Of a stretch of 64,000 nt of DNA, positions 33,656-42,919 are shown piece after piece (position 1 is the first letter of the stretch; each line of letters starts with the position of its first letter). The translations under genes and the position numbers were made by a program. This DNA comes from Sulfitobacter litoralis (GTDB lineage: Bacteria > Pseudomonadota > Alphaproteobacteria > Rhodobacterales > Rhodobacteraceae). The stretch lies in the NCBI RefSeq assembly GCF_900103185.1, contig NZ_FNJD01000003.1:124001-188000 (forward strand), in the 5' to 3' direction. Below the pieces are notes generated by a model. The model searched no databases. It saw nothing but the letters and a program-made list of their open reading frames with translations, and had not been told where the DNA came from.

Positions 33656-34504
33656 ATGACCGATTCAAAACGCCACCCCCTGCGGCAGGCCGGCGACGAC
33701 CGCGCCACAGCACAGGATGTTCCCGACACGCCGCAGACGCGGGCCCCGGCCTACCGGCTGGCCTTTACCGATGATGATTTTATGTGCCGTCAGGAATTAC
33801 GCCCCGTCCGGCTGCAACTTGAACTGCTGAAGCCAGAGATGGCGTTGGATGCGCATGGCGTCAAATCCACCATCGTGCTGTTCGGCGGCGCGCGTATTCC
33901 GGCCCCCGCACACAAAGACAAGGCGCGTACAAAAACGCTGGCCGACCTGTCGCATTTCTATGATGAAGCCCGCGAATTCGCGCGGCTGATGACGCTGAAA
34001 TCGATGGAGAGCGACGGTCAGGATAATGTCATCGTCACAGGCGGTGGCCCCGGCGTAATGGAAGCAGGCAACCGCGGTGCCATCGACGCAGGCGGGCAAT
34101 CCATCGGGCTGAATATCGTGCTTCCGTTTGAACAGGCCCCGAATGAATATGTCACACCCGAGCTGTGCTTTAACTTTCACTACTTCGCGATCCGCAAGAT
34201 GCACTTCCTGATGCGTGCACGTGCGATCTGCGTATTCCCGGGCGGTTTCGGCACCCTGGACGAGATGTTTGAGACGCTGACCCTGATCCAGACAGGCCGG
34301 ATGAGCCGTGTGCCGTTCCTGCTGTTCGGTCGTGCCTTCTGGGAAAAGATCATCAACTGGGATGCGCTGGCCGACGCGGGCACGATCTCTGATCAAGATC
34401 TGGACCTGTTCCAATTTGTCGAATCCGCCGACGAGGCGATGAAACTGATCGAAAACTGGGATACAGCCCCCGCCCGAGAGGAAGTCCCCGGGCGTTCCAA
34501 ATAA
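33656..34504 (+). CDS. LOG family protein (TIGR00730-like nucleotide phosphoribohydrolase)
   Basis: A 282-residue protein with the lysine-decarboxylase-like Rossmann fold. GGGPGVMEAGNRGA and PGGFGTLDEMFE are the two LOG motifs that form the active site for cleaving nucleoside 5'-monophosphates to base and ribose phosphate. Compared with the usual 190-200 residues, it has an extra N-terminal segment of about 75 residues, as in the larger AMP-nucleosidase-like subgroup. The start is ATG 33656 (GGAG six bases upstream) or the adjacent ATG at 33653. Confidence 0.86.
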   Translation: MTDSKRHPLRQAGDDRATAQDVPDTPQTRAPAYRLAFTDDDFMCRQELRPVRLQLELLKPEMALDAHGVKSTIVLFGGARIPAPAHKDKARTKTLADLSHFYDEAREFARLMTLKSMESDGQDNVIVTGGGPGVMEAGNRGAIDAGGQSIGLNIVLPFEQAPNEYVTPELCFNFHYFAIRKMHFLMRARAICVFPGGFGTLDEMFETLTLIQTGRMSRVPFLLFGRAFWEKIINWDALADAGTISDQDLDLFQFVESADEAMKLIENWDTAPAREEVPGRSK

Positions 34505-34518
34505 AAGTTCTGGTCAGA

Positions 34519-34731
34519 TCACACGCACAGATCAGCTGGAAGCACACAGACCTCTACGTGATGCGGCAGCGTTTCCAGAACGGAACCGTGGTCCGTATCA
34601 CGTACCCCATAGCCATAGCCGGCCAGACGATGTTTCCATTCGCGGTAGGACAAGGCGCTTTCGCGTTCGCGCGTGACAAGCGCCAGTACATCGGCAGTGA
34701 TAAAGGCGTCGTTTTTAATAATGATAGTCAT
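34519..34731 (-). CDS. Small protein of unknown function (70 residues)
   Basis: Begins MTIIIKNDAFITADVLALVTRERES and is soluble, with no membrane span or signal peptide. A good ribosome-binding site (AGGAG, nine bases before the ATG) supports it as real. It is convergent with the LOG-family gene, 14 bases apart. Upstream, an 8-bp inverted repeat (34805-34812 with 34837-34844) lies before the rlmN terminator. No family is recognised. Confidence 0.65.
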   Translation of the reverse strand: MTIIIKNDAFITADVLALVTRERESALSYREWKHRLAGYGYGVRDTDHGSVLETLPHHVEVCVLPADLCV

Positions 34732-34854
34732 TGCAGTATCGCTCCTGATTGTGTTGTCGATGGAAACAATATTCTGGGCGATGATGACTTAATTTCTGCT
34801 TAAATGTGGCGCACCCAAGGTCATTTCACGGTGAGCGCGCCACAATCGACCGCT

Positions 34855-34890
34855 AAAAATACAAACAGCCGCCCCAGATCGGGACGGCTG
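34855..34890 (-). terminator. Intrinsic terminator of rlmN
   Basis: On the minus strand CAGCCGTCCC, a 5-base loop and GGGGCGGCTG form a 10-bp stem (arms 34881-34890 and 34866-34875), followed by TTTGTATTTTT. One pair is U-G on the minus strand but A-C on the plus strand, which supports minus-strand use. Confidence 0.85.
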
Positions 34891-34919
34891 CATCATGCTA
34901 TTCGTTTGACGCTAAGGGG

Positions 34920-36095
34920 TTACATCCCTGCGTCTGCCTCGATCTGCTTGCGCGATTTGCGTTCACGCTCGGTCGCCGATTTCAACTGACCACACGCGGC
35001 CATGATGTCTTCGCCGCGTGGTTTACGCACAGGCGAGGCATAGCCGGCCTGATACACAATCTCGGAGAACGCGCGGATACGGTTATTCGACGACCGCTTA
35101 TACGGTGCGCCGGGCCATTCGTTGAACGGGATCAGGTTAATCTTGGCAGGGATACCTCGGATCAGCTCTATCAAACGGTGCGCATCTGCGTCTGAATCGT
35201 TCACACCATCCAGCATCACATATTCAAACGTGATCCGTTCAGAATTGCTGACCTTGGGATAGGCCCGCAGCGCCTCTATCAGCTCTGCGATGTTCCAGCG
35301 TTTGTTGATCGGCACCAGCTTGTTACGCACCTCATCCGTGGTCGCGTGGAACGACACAGCTAACTGACAGCCGATTTCCTCGGCTGTGCGTGCGATCTCT
35401 GGCACTACACCCGAAGTCGATAGGGTGATCCGGCGGCGTGACAGCTGGATGCCCTCGGGGTCCATTGCGATCTTCATCGCGTCGCGCACGTTTTCAAAGT
35501 TATACAGCGGCTCGCCCATGCCCATCAGGACGATGTTGGACAACAACCGCGGTGCCTCTGAGATGGTCCCGGGCACGGGCCATTCACCCAGATCATCCCG
35601 CGCCACCATCACTTGCCCGATGATCTCGGCCGCAGTCAGGTTGCGCACAAGTTTCTGCGTACCGGTGTGGCAGAAGGAACACGTCAGGGTACACCCAACC
35701 TGCGAGCTGACACATAGCGTGCCGCGGCCTTCTTCGGGGATATACACCACCTCGACCTCATGACCGCCCGCGATGCGCACCAGATACTTGCGGGTGCCAT
35801 CCTCTGACACCTGTTTGGTCACGACCTCGGGCACTTCGATCACAAACTTCTCGGCCAGCTCGGCGCGGAATGCTTTCGACAGATTGGTCATGTCGGCAAA
35901 GTCACGGGTGCCCCATTGATAGATCCACTGCCAGATCTGTCCGACGCGCATCTTCGCCTGCTTTTCAGGCGTACCTTCGGCAATCAGCGCAGCGCGCATG
36001 GCGTCACGGGTCAGCCCGACAAGGTTCATCGGCCCCTCCGCCTGCTTGCGCGGAATGGTCATGACATCTTGAGTGATCGGCGCGGTCGCAGACAT
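34920..36095 (-). CDS. rlmN: Dual-specificity 23S rRNA/tRNA adenine-C2 methyltransferase RlmN
   Basis: A 391-residue radical-SAM enzyme that methylates A2503 of 23S rRNA and A37 of some tRNAs. The cluster motif is Cys135-x3-Cys139-x2-Cys142 (CTLTCSFC). [15 protein letters not shown] and the late cysteine in DIMAACGQL, expected to carry the methyl group, are present. Its own terminator follows. The C-terminal [20 protein letters not shown] is slightly longer than usual. Confidence 0.95.
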   Translation of the reverse strand: MSATAPITQDVMTIPRKQAEGPMNLVGLTRDAMRAALIAEGTPEKQAKMRVGQIWQWIYQWGTRDFADMTNLSKAFRAELAEKFVIEVPEVVTKQVSEDGTRKYLVRIAGGHEVEVVYIPEEGRGTLCVSSQVGCTLTCSFCHTGTQKLVRNLTAAEIIGQVMVARDDLGEWPVPGTISEAPRLLSNIVLMGMGEPLYNFENVRDAMKIAMDPEGIQLSRRRITLSTSGVVPEIARTAEEIGCQLAVSFHATTDEVRNKLVPINKRWNIAELIEALRAYPKVSNSERITFEYVMLDGVNDSDADAHRLIELIRGIPAKINLIPFNEWPGAPYKRSSNNRIRAFSEIVYQAGYASPVRKPRGEDIMAACGQLKSATERERKSRKQIEADAGM

Positions 36096-36235
36096 GGGGA
36101 TTCTCCGGTGTGCAGGGGTTTGAGCGCTCTATATAGGGATTTTTCCCTAAATCAAAAGGAAACGCCGCATTGCTGACGCAGCCTCAGTGCATAGCTGGGA
36201 CCGTCAGGTGCCACTTACAGGCAGTGTAGGACCCA

Positions 36236-36262
36236 AGAAAAAGCCCCGCCAAGGGCAGGGCT
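36236..36262 (-). terminator. Intrinsic terminator of the IalB-like gene
   Basis: On the minus strand AGCCCTGCC, loop CTT and GGCGGGGCT form a 9-bp stem followed by TTTTTC. Plus-strand arms are 36242-36250 and 36254-36262. Confidence 0.85.
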
Positions 36263-36287
36263 TTGCATTCAGATCAGGCGGAAAACC

Positions 36288-36818
36288 TTAGCCGCCGCAG
36301 CGTTTGGCAGCATCGTCAACCGCGGCTGTGAACCCCAGCAACGAGAACGTGTCTTCGGTCTGGGTGCCACGGCCCGAACGGCCCGTCAGCTTGGCGTCAG
36401 AACCGCGCTTCATGGCGGCGATGATCTTGCTGTCATCCTCGGTGGTTGCAGGCCAGGCCCACTCGCCCTCGGTGAACAGTTCAAACGTGGTGCCGCCAAT
36501 GTTCATGTTGACGGTCGACCCAGAAGCAAAGGGGTAGCCGCCGGTAAAGGCCACCTGACCCTTGGCACCCGCGCTTGGACGGTAGAAGACCATCAACAAA
36601 GTCTGGCCTCTGCTCACAGATACAACGCGGCCATCCCGTGAGTTCACGGATTCCTTCGGTGTGGACACGCCCCAACATTCGGTCGGGTTGTCTTCGACAA
36701 ATACGCTCCAGTCCGTCTCTGCCGCTACGCGGTTCGTGCTTTGCGCTTGCGCGAATACGCTGCCTGCGCTCAGGCCCGCCAACGCCGCCGCTAAACCAAT
36801 CGTCCTAAAGTTCATCAT
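36288..36818 (-). CDS. Invasion-associated locus B (IalB)-like secreted protein
   Basis: A 176-residue protein with a signal peptide (MMNFRTIGLAAALAGLSAGSVFA) and an IalB-family body, including DWSVFVEDNPTECWGVS and a C-terminal cysteine near AKRCGG that could pair with Cys near 48. IalB was named from Bartonella, but homologues are common in free-living alphaproteobacteria. A role in virulence should not be assumed here. It has its own terminator and is divergent from the asparaginase gene. Confidence 0.85.
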   Translation of the reverse strand: MMNFRTIGLAAALAGLSAGSVFAQAQSTNRVAAETDWSVFVEDNPTECWGVSTPKESVNSRDGRVVSVSRGQTLLMVFYRPSAGAKGQVAFTGGYPFASGSTVNMNIGGTTFELFTEGEWAWPATTEDDSKIIAAMKRGSDAKLTGRSGRGTQTEDTFSLLGFTAAVDDAAKRCGG

Positions 36819-36996
36819 CTACCTGGGCCTCCAGCCGCCATTAACCTCAACATCACTACAATCCCCCAATGGCAGCCCTTCGGGAGGCGCTCTTGTCAAA
36901 GGAACTGTATTTCTTTCGTCAACAAGCATAATAACGTCAAACAGGCGACACACGAAACCCTGATTGGCAGGAATTCGCCAACGAAAAGGACAAATC

Positions 36997-37977
36997 ATGG
37001 CCCAAGCAGCCCCCTTTGCCGAAATCTGGCGTGGTCCGTTTCTCGAAAGCGTGCATTCGGGTCATGCGGTGGTCTGTGACAGTAGCGGTCAGATCCTGCA
37101 CGCCTGGGGGGATCCCGACACGGTGATCCTGCCTCGGTCCTCTGCCAAAATGATTCAGGCGCTGCCTCTGGTCCAGTCTGGCGCTGCGGATGCCTATGGC
37201 CTTGGCCCGCAACATCTTGCCCTTGCGTGCGCATCGCATCAGGCAGCGGATCTGCATGTGGGCATAATCTCTGACTGGCTTGATACTTTGGGACTGGACG
37301 ACAACGCCTTTCGCTGCGGAGCAGCCGAACCGGGCGACGTGGCAGCGCGCAATGCACTGGCCTGCGCAGACAAGCAGCCGTGCCAAATTCACCACGAATG
37401 CTCTGGCAAGCACGCGGGCTTCCTGTCGGTCAACACACATACGGGCGGCGGTGCCGATTACGAAAAGCCGGACCACCCCGTGCAGCGCGCCTGCCTTGAG
37501 GCATTTGAACGGGTGACCGGCACCACGTCTCCGGGCTTTGGCATCGACGGCTGCTCTGTCCCGAATTTTGCGACATCCCTACATGGCATGGCCCGTGCGA
37601 TGGCGCATTTTGCCGCCGCGCCTGATGGTTCGGCCGAGGCGCGGTTGCATCAAGCCATGCGTTTGCATCCCGACCTTGTCGCTGGCGAAACCCGCGCCTG
37701 CACCAACCTGATGCGTGCGACGAACGGCAAAGTCGCGCTTAAGACCGGTGCCGAAGGCTTCTTTATCGCGATCCTGCCGGATCAGAAAATCGGCGTGGCA
37801 CTCAAGGCCGCCTGCGGCACCAAACGCGCCGCAGAATGTGCGATTACATCGATCCTGATCAAACTGGGTGCGCTTGACCCGAACCACCCCGAGGCTCTGA
37901 AATACCGCAACGCCCCGATTGAAAACCGTCGCGGCATCATCACCGGCATGCTCAAGCCCGCAGCGGGATTTGCCTAA
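36997..37977 (+). CDS. Asparaginase, PF06089 family
   Basis: A 326-residue protein of the thermolabile L-asparaginase (Rhizobium etli AnsA-type) family. Family stretches are VHSGHAVVCDSSGQIL near the start, PRSSAKMIQALPLV, HHECSGKHAGFL, GIDGCSVPNFA and a C-terminal KAACGTKRAAE. It probably hydrolyses asparagine to aspartate and ammonia. The ATG at 36997 follows AAAAGGA. The stop codon overlaps copy 2 of the 27-nt repeat. Confidence 0.88.
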   Translation: MAQAAPFAEIWRGPFLESVHSGHAVVCDSSGQILHAWGDPDTVILPRSSAKMIQALPLVQSGAADAYGLGPQHLALACASHQAADLHVGIISDWLDTLGLDDNAFRCGAAEPGDVAARNALACADKQPCQIHHECSGKHAGFLSVNTHTGGGADYEKPDHPVQRACLEAFERVTGTTSPGFGIDGCSVPNFATSLHGMARAMAHFAAAPDGSAEARLHQAMRLHPDLVAGETRACTNLMRATNGKVALKTGAEGFFIAILPDQKIGVALKAACGTKRAAECAITSILIKLGALDPNHPEALKYRNAPIENRRGIITGMLKPAAGFA

Positions 37978-38003
37978 AGCCGCTTCCAAATGGTGCAAAA
38001 TCC
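37977..38003 (+). repeat. Copy 2 of a 27-nt post-stop repeat
   Basis: Matches 26007-26033 in 25 of 27 positions (differences in the A-rich part). A 7-bp hairpin, ATGGGGC-AGC-GCCCCAT (38010-38026), follows, as a hairpin follows copy 1. It lies between the convergent asparaginase and serB genes. Confidence 0.7.
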
Positions 38004-38039
38004 CGGGGTATGGGGCAGCGCCCCATGCACCTCTCGGAA

Positions 38040-38915
38040 TTAGCTGACGAATTCGTGTTTGGCGTACCCCTGCACGTAGAGCAGCGCCGTCAGGTCGCCA
38101 AAGTTGATACGGACATCGCATTCGGCAGCGACCGCAGGCTTGGCGTGCAACGCCACCCCCATGCCGGCGCGGGCCAGCATACCCAGATCATTGGCCCCGT
38201 CGCCGACAGCGATCACATCGGCCTCGGTCAGCCCCAGCCGCGCGGTGATCTGTTCCAGCGCATCGACTTTGGCCTGCTTGCCAAGGATCGGCACCCCCAC
38301 GTCGCCGGTCAGTACCCCGTCTGAGGCCAGCAATGTATTCGCGCGGTTCTCGTCAAACCCAAGCGCTTTTGCTACGGCCGCGGTAAACGCCGTGAACCCG
38401 CCCGACACAAGCGCCGCGTAGGCACCATTCGCTTTCATCGTGGCAAGCAGGGTCTTGCCGCCGGGCATATGGGTGATCCGCTCTGCCAAAACGCGCGTGA
38501 TAACGGCTTCGTCTAGCCCCTTCAGCAGGACGACGCGTTCGCGCAGCGCCTCGTCGAAATCCAGCTCGCCGTTCATGGCGCGAGCGGTGATCTCTTTTAC
38601 GCGGTCGCCCACACCAGCCTCATCGGCCAATTCGTCGATGCATTCTTGCTGGATCATAGTGCTGTCCATGTCTGCCAGCAGCATCTTCTTGCGCGCCCCT
38701 TCAGACGGGGTGATCACCAAATCAACGCCCATCCCCTGACATTCGGCCCAGACATCCCAACGATTGCCGGGCATTCGCTTCATGTCAAAGCGCGCGGCTT
38801 CGTCCGGCGCCAGCCAAACGGCATCCCCGCCCCCCCATGCATTTCGAACAGCATCGACCAAAGACGCCTCAAGTTGCGGGCGTTGAGGAGAGGTTAACAG
38901 GGTCACACTATGCAT
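38040..38915 (-). CDS. serB: Phosphoserine phosphatase
   Basis: A 291-residue HAD-family enzyme, the last step of serine synthesis. The nucleophile and acid are Asp82 and Asp84 in LLADMDSTMIQQECIDELAD, with VSGGFTAFT (motif II), a lysine in LGKQAKVDAL, and VGDGANDLGML (motif IV). The N-terminal 75 residues form the usual ACT-like regulatory part. It is divergent from the thiolase gene of the phenylacetate operon, with 239 bases between. Confidence 0.95.
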   Translation of the reverse strand: MHSVTLLTSPQRPQLEASLVDAVRNAWGGGDAVWLAPDEAARFDMKRMPGNRWDVWAECQGMGVDLVITPSEGARKKMLLADMDSTMIQQECIDELADEAGVGDRVKEITARAMNGELDFDEALRERVVLLKGLDEAVITRVLAERITHMPGGKTLLATMKANGAYAALVSGGFTAFTAAVAKALGFDENRANTLLASDGVLTGDVGVPILGKQAKVDALEQITARLGLTEADVIAVGDGANDLGMLARAGMGVALHAKPAVAAECDVRINFGDLTALLYVQGYAKHEFVS

Positions 38916-39059
38916 GGGGTAGGTCCGTTCGCGTCAATTCAATCTGGGGCGCATCTGCGCATTGTTTTACCGAGGTTTCCACCCCTGTTTCAGGGCTCCT
39001 GCGGGGGAAGGTTGGCCAAGAGGCCGTCCGCGCCGCAGCGCGGCTCACACCCCAGCTTC

Positions 39060-39099
39060 ATGTTACAAAATACCGAGACTGAAAAATGTCAGGTAACAT
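39060..39099 (+). promoter_or_regulatory. Inverted repeat upstream of the phenylacetate operon
   Basis: ATGTTAC (39060-39066) and GTAACAT (39093-39099) form a perfect 7-base inverted repeat with 26 bases between. It ends about 55 bases before the thiolase start, where a repressor site is expected. The PaaX-type regulator encoded at the operon end is one candidate ligand, although the motif does not match the E. coli PaaX site I know of. The rest of the 239-base gap shows no recognisable riboswitch. Confidence 0.45.
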
Positions 39100-39154
39100 T
39101 TAAGTTGCGTCGAATCGCGACTATCCCTAGGCTCATCAACCAAGGGAGACTTTT

Positions 39155-40357
39155 ATGGACGCTTTCATTTGTGACGCACAGCGCACACCCATCGGCCGCT
39201 TCGGCGGCGCATTGTCATCGGTCCGCGCCGATGATCTGGCAGCGGCACCGATTGCCGCACTGATGGCCCGCAATCCTGATCTGGATTGGTCCAAAATTGA
39301 TGACGTGATCTTTGGCTGCGCCAATCAGGCCGGCGAAGACAACCGCAACGTGGCACGTATGGCAGCACTGCTGGCGGGTTTGCCGGTCGATGTGCCTGGT
39401 GCAACGATCAACCGCCTTTGTGCCTCCGGTATGGATGCCGTCGGTGCTGCTGCCCGCGCGATCAAGGCAGGCGACATGGATCTGGCGATCGCTGGCGGTG
39501 TCGAAAGCATGACCCGCGCGCCTTTCGTGATGCCCAAGGCGGAAACTGCATTTTCGCGCAACAACGCCGTCTATGACACCACCATCGGCTGGCGCTTTGT
39601 GAACCCTAAGATGAAGGCGCAATACGGCGTCGAATCCATGCCCGAAACCGGCGACAACGTGGCAACGGATTATGACATCAGCCGCGCCGACCAGGACGCT
39701 TTTGCCAAGCGCAGCCAGGACCGTTGGGAAGCAGCGGACAAGGCGGGCGTGTTTGCCGATGAAATCACCCCCGTATCGATCCCGCAGCGCAAGGGCGACC
39801 CGATTGTCTTTGACCGCGACGAACACCCGCGGCCCGGCACCACGATCGAAGCGCTGACCAAACTGCGCCCGATCAACGGCCCCGACCTGACCGTCACTGC
39901 GGGCAATGCCTCTGGCGTGAACGACGGCGCGGCGGCGATGCTGATGGCCTCCGAAGCGGCAGCGTCGCAGCACGGGCTGACCCCGATTGCGCGCGTCGTT
40001 GGGATCTCTGCCGCCGGTGTTGAACCGCGCGTCATGGGGATCGGCCCTGTTCCTGCCAGTCAGAAAGTTCTGGCCCGCGCCGGCCTGACCATCGACCAAA
40101 TGGACGTGATTGAACTGAACGAAGCATTCGCTTCGCAAGGGATCGCCACATTGCGGGCTTTGGGTGTGGCCGATAACGCCCCCCATGTGAACGCCAACGG
40201 CGGCGCGATTGCCATCGGGCACCCGCTGGGGATGTCCGGCGCGCGTCTGGTCATGACCGCAGCCCTGCAATTGAAACGCACAGGCGGCCGCTATGCGCTG
40301 TGCACCATGTGTGTCGGCGTCGGCCAAGGCGTCGCCATCATCCTAGAACGCGCTTAA
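39155..40357 (+). CDS. 3-oxoadipyl-CoA/3-oxo-5,6-dehydrosuberyl-CoA thiolase
   Basis: A 400-residue thiolase with acylated Cys89 ([10 protein letters not shown]), His356 ([10 protein letters not shown]) and Cys386 ([10 protein letters not shown]). The cysteines and motif spacing match the PcaF/PaaJ group, which releases acetyl-CoA in the last steps of the protocatechuate and phenylacetate pathways. Lying 30 bases before paaA, it most likely acts as PaaJ. GGGAGAC precedes the ATG. Confidence 0.92.
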   Translation: MDAFICDAQRTPIGRFGGALSSVRADDLAAAPIAALMARNPDLDWSKIDDVIFGCANQAGEDNRNVARMAALLAGLPVDVPGATINRLCASGMDAVGAAARAIKAGDMDLAIAGGVESMTRAPFVMPKAETAFSRNNAVYDTTIGWRFVNPKMKAQYGVESMPETGDNVATDYDISRADQDAFAKRSQDRWEAADKAGVFADEITPVSIPQRKGDPIVFDRDEHPRPGTTIEALTKLRPINGPDLTVTAGNASGVNDGAAAMLMASEAAASQHGLTPIARVVGISAAGVEPRVMGIGPVPASQKVLARAGLTIDQMDVIELNEAFASQGIATLRALGVADNAPHVNANGGAIAIGHPLGMSGARLVMTAALQLKRTGGRYALCTMCVGVGQGVAIILERA

Positions 40358-40387
40358 CGCAATTATCCCCCTGAAAGGATCTGAACA

Positions 40388-41380
40388 ATGTATGCACAGA
40401 TGATCAAATCCACCGGCCAAGGTGTCAAATCTCTGGAAGAGATGGATCCGCAGGAACGCGCCTTTCAGGAACGGATAAATGCGGGCGGTAAGATCGAGCC
40501 GAAAGACTGGATGCCGGACGGGTATCGCAAGAACCTGATCCGGCAAATCGGCCAGCACGCGCATTCGGAAATCGTGGGCCAGTTGCCAGAAGGCAACTGG
40601 ATCACCCGCGCCCCGACGCTGGAACGTAAGGCGATCCTGCTCGCCAAGGTGCAAGACGAGGCAGGCCACGGTCTGTATCTCTATTGTGCCGCCGAAACAC
40701 TGGGGGTCAGCCGTGACCAGCTGACCCGCGACCTGCTGTCGGGCAAGATGAAATACAGCTCTATCTTCAATTATCCGACCCTAACATGGGCCGATATGGG
40801 GGCTGTCGGCTGGCTCGTGGATGGGGCCGCGATCATGAACCAGGTGCCCCTGCAACGCACATCCTACGGCCCCTATGCCCGCGCGATGGTGCGTATCTGC
40901 AAGGAGGAATCCTTTCACCAGCGCCAAGGCTACGACATCATGATGAAGATGGCGAAGGGCACAGACGCGCAGCGCAAGATGGCGCAGGACGCGTTAAACA
41001 GGTTCTGGGGACCTGCGTTGATGATGTTCGGCCCGTCGGACGAAAATTCCGTCCATTCGGCGCAATCGATGGCCTGGAAGATCAAGATGAACTCCAACGA
41101 CGAACTGCGTCAGAAGTTCGTCGATGAATGTGTCCCGCAGGCCGAATATCTGGGCCTGACCGTCCCCGACCCCGACCTGAAGTGGAACGAGGAGCGCGGG
41201 CATTATGACTTTACCCAGCCCGATTGGGACGAATTCTTTGACGTGCTCAAGGGCAACGGTCCCTGCAATACCGAACGGCTCGCGGCGCACAACAAAGCGT
41301 GGGACGACGGCGCATGGGTACGCGACGGCCTGATGGCACATGCGGCGAAGAAACGCGCCGCGAAACTGGCAGCGGAGTAA
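40388..41380 (+). CDS. paaA: Phenylacetyl-CoA epoxidase catalytic subunit
   Basis: A 330-residue ferritin-fold diiron subunit of the ring 1,2-phenylacetyl-CoA epoxidase. Diiron-type residues are visible in [17 protein letters not shown] and [14 protein letters not shown]. It functions with PaaC as the core and with PaaE as electron donor. GAAAGGA precedes the ATG. It is followed at five bases by paaB. Confidence 0.96.
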   Translation: MYAQMIKSTGQGVKSLEEMDPQERAFQERINAGGKIEPKDWMPDGYRKNLIRQIGQHAHSEIVGQLPEGNWITRAPTLERKAILLAKVQDEAGHGLYLYCAAETLGVSRDQLTRDLLSGKMKYSSIFNYPTLTWADMGAVGWLVDGAAIMNQVPLQRTSYGPYARAMVRICKEESFHQRQGYDIMMKMAKGTDAQRKMAQDALNRFWGPALMMFGPSDENSVHSAQSMAWKIKMNSNDELRQKFVDECVPQAEYLGLTVPDPDLKWNEERGHYDFTQPDWDEFFDVLKGNGPCNTERLAAHNKAWDDGAWVRDGLMAHAAKKRAAKLAAE

Positions 41381-41385
41381 GCAAG

Positions 41386-41679
41386 ATGAGCAGCACAACA
41401 CATGAATGGCCCCTGTTCGAGATTTTCATTCGCGGCCAGCACGGGCTCAGCCACCGGCATGTCGGCTCGCTACACGCGGCAGATGCCGAAATGGCGATCA
41501 AGAACGCTCGTGATGTTTACACCCGTCGCAACGAAGGCGTGAGCATCTGGGTCGTCGAAGCGACCCAGATCGCCGCCTCCTCCCCCGAGGAAAAAGGCCC
41601 GCTGTACGAGCCCGCCAACGACAAAGTCTATCGCCACCCCACCTTCTTTGATATTCCAGACGAAGTGGGGGCGATGTGA
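41386..41679 (+). CDS. paaB: Phenylacetyl-CoA epoxidase subunit PaaB
   Basis: A 97-residue small subunit that bridges PaaAC heterodimers. The family pattern WPLFEIFIRGQHGLSHRHVGSLHAADAEMAI and YTRRNEGVSIWVV is clear. I start at ATG 41386, five bases after the paaA stop. The longer open frame lies inside paaA. The stop overlaps the GTG of paaC. Confidence 0.95.
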   Translation: MSSTTHEWPLFEIFIRGQHGLSHRHVGSLHAADAEMAIKNARDVYTRRNEGVSIWVVEATQIAASSPEEKGPLYEPANDKVYRHPTFFDIPDEVGAM

Positions 41680-42455
41680 GCACATCCCAAACAGAGCCTA
41701 ACAAAGGCGAATTGTTCGAATTTCTCTGCCGGATGGGGGACAATACCCTTGTCCTCGGACACCGCGTTTCGGAATGGTGCGGCCACGCCCCCGTGCTAGA
41801 AGAAGACATCGCGCTGGCGAATACCGCCCTGGACCTGATCGGCCAGACCACGCTGTGGCTGGATCTGGCAGGCAAGGTTGAAGACGCGGGTCGCGATGCG
41901 GATCGGCTGGCCTTTCACCGTGACGTTTGGGATTTCCGCAATCTGTTGTTGGTCGAACAACCCAACGGCGATTTCGGTCAGACGATCATGCGCCAGTTCC
42001 TGTTTGACGCATGGCACCTGTCGCAGCTGACCGCCCTGATGGAAAGCAGCGATGCACAGATCGCCGCCATCGCGGAAAAGTCGAGCAAAGAGGCGACCTA
42101 CCATCTGGAGCGCGCGACAGACACGGTGATCGGCCTTGGCGACGGGACCGATGAAAGCCACCGCAGAATGCAAAATGCGCTGGACCTGTTGTGGCCCTAT
42201 GTCGGGGAAATGTTCGTCGCAGATGCCGTGGACGAGGCTATGGTCGCAGCAGGCATCGCACCTGATCCTGCGTCTCTGCGCCCCGCCTATGATACTTTGG
42301 TGAATGATGTCTTCACCGCAGCCACACTGACAAAGCCCCAAGATGATTTCGGCCATCGCGGCGGCAAATCGGGTAAACGCCATTCGGAACATCTGGGGCA
42401 TATGCTGACGCAAATGCAGTGGCTGCAACGCGCCTATCCGGATGCGACATGGTAG
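41676..42455 (+). CDS. paaC: Phenylacetyl-CoA epoxidase structural subunit PaaC
   Basis: A 259-residue ferritin-like partner of PaaA. Recognisable stretches are GDNTLVLGHRVSEWCGHAPVLEEDIALAN (key: LGHRVSEW.GHAP.LEED.A..N) and SSKEATYHLER. It starts with GTG overlapping the paaB stop (GTGA). The 3' end overlaps paaD by seven bases. Confidence 0.95.
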   Translation: MSTSQTEPNKGELFEFLCRMGDNTLVLGHRVSEWCGHAPVLEEDIALANTALDLIGQTTLWLDLAGKVEDAGRDADRLAFHRDVWDFRNLLLVEQPNGDFGQTIMRQFLFDAWHLSQLTALMESSDAQIAAIAEKSSKEATYHLERATDTVIGLGDGTDESHRRMQNALDLLWPYVGEMFVADAVDEAMVAAGIAPDPASLRPAYDTLVNDVFTAATLTKPQDDFGHRGGKSGKRHSEHLGHMLTQMQWLQRAYPDATW

Positions 42456-42916
42456 TCGAAAAGCCTTCGTTAGAGACTGTTTGGGGCTGGCTCCACGCCG
42501 TGCCGGACCCCGAGATTCCAGTAATCTCGCTTACTGATCTGGGGATCATCCGTGATGTGCAATGGCAGGATGACACGCTTGAGGTCACGGTAACGCCGAC
42601 CTACTCCGGCTGCCCTGCAACGACGATCATTAACCTTGATATCGAAACGGCATTGCGCGGGCACGGGATCGAAAAACTGGCTCTAAAGCGGCAACTTTCG
42701 CCGGCTTGGACCTCTGACTGGATGACCGACGCGGGCCGCGCCAAGCTGGAAAGCTACGGCATTGCCCCGCCCCAACCCGCAGGTGGCCCCGAACGCTGCC
42801 CCCGCTGCAAATCCACACAGCTGGAAAAAATTAGCCAGTTCGGATCAACCCCCTGCAAGGCGCAATGGCGCTGCACCGACTGTCTGGAACCCTTCGATTA
42901 TTTTAAGTGTATCTGA
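42449..42916 (+). CDS. paaD: PaaD, Fe-S maturation factor for the phenylacetyl-CoA epoxidase system
   Basis: A 155-residue MIP18/DUF59-family protein with DPEIPVISLTDLGIIRDV and TYSGCPATTII. A C-terminal zinc-ribbon-like part contains CPRCKST and CTDCLEPF. PaaD is thought to help assemble the iron-sulfur cluster of the PaaE reductase. The ATG at 42449 lies inside the paaC end and the stop is three bases before the paaE start. Confidence 0.94.
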   Translation: MVVEKPSLETVWGWLHAVPDPEIPVISLTDLGIIRDVQWQDDTLEVTVTPTYSGCPATTIINLDIETALRGHGIEKLALKRQLSPAWTSDWMTDAGRAKLESYGIAPPQPAGGPERCPRCKSTQLEKISQFGSTPCKAQWRCTDCLEPFDYFKCI

Positions 42917-42919
42917 CCT

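Noticed and set aside
36288..36818. IalB-like protein as a virulence factor
   Set aside because: Homologues are widespread in free-living alphaproteobacteria and nothing else in the window suggests pathogenicity.
36893..36920. GGAAC upstream of the asparaginase gene as a third stress-type promoter
   Set aside because: No GTT occurs at 18 or 19 bases spacing, so it does not match the pair of motifs seen elsewhere.
38916..39154. Leader of serB considered as a riboswitch
   Set aside because: No cobalamin, SAM, glycine or serC-motif consensus could be matched on the minus strand.
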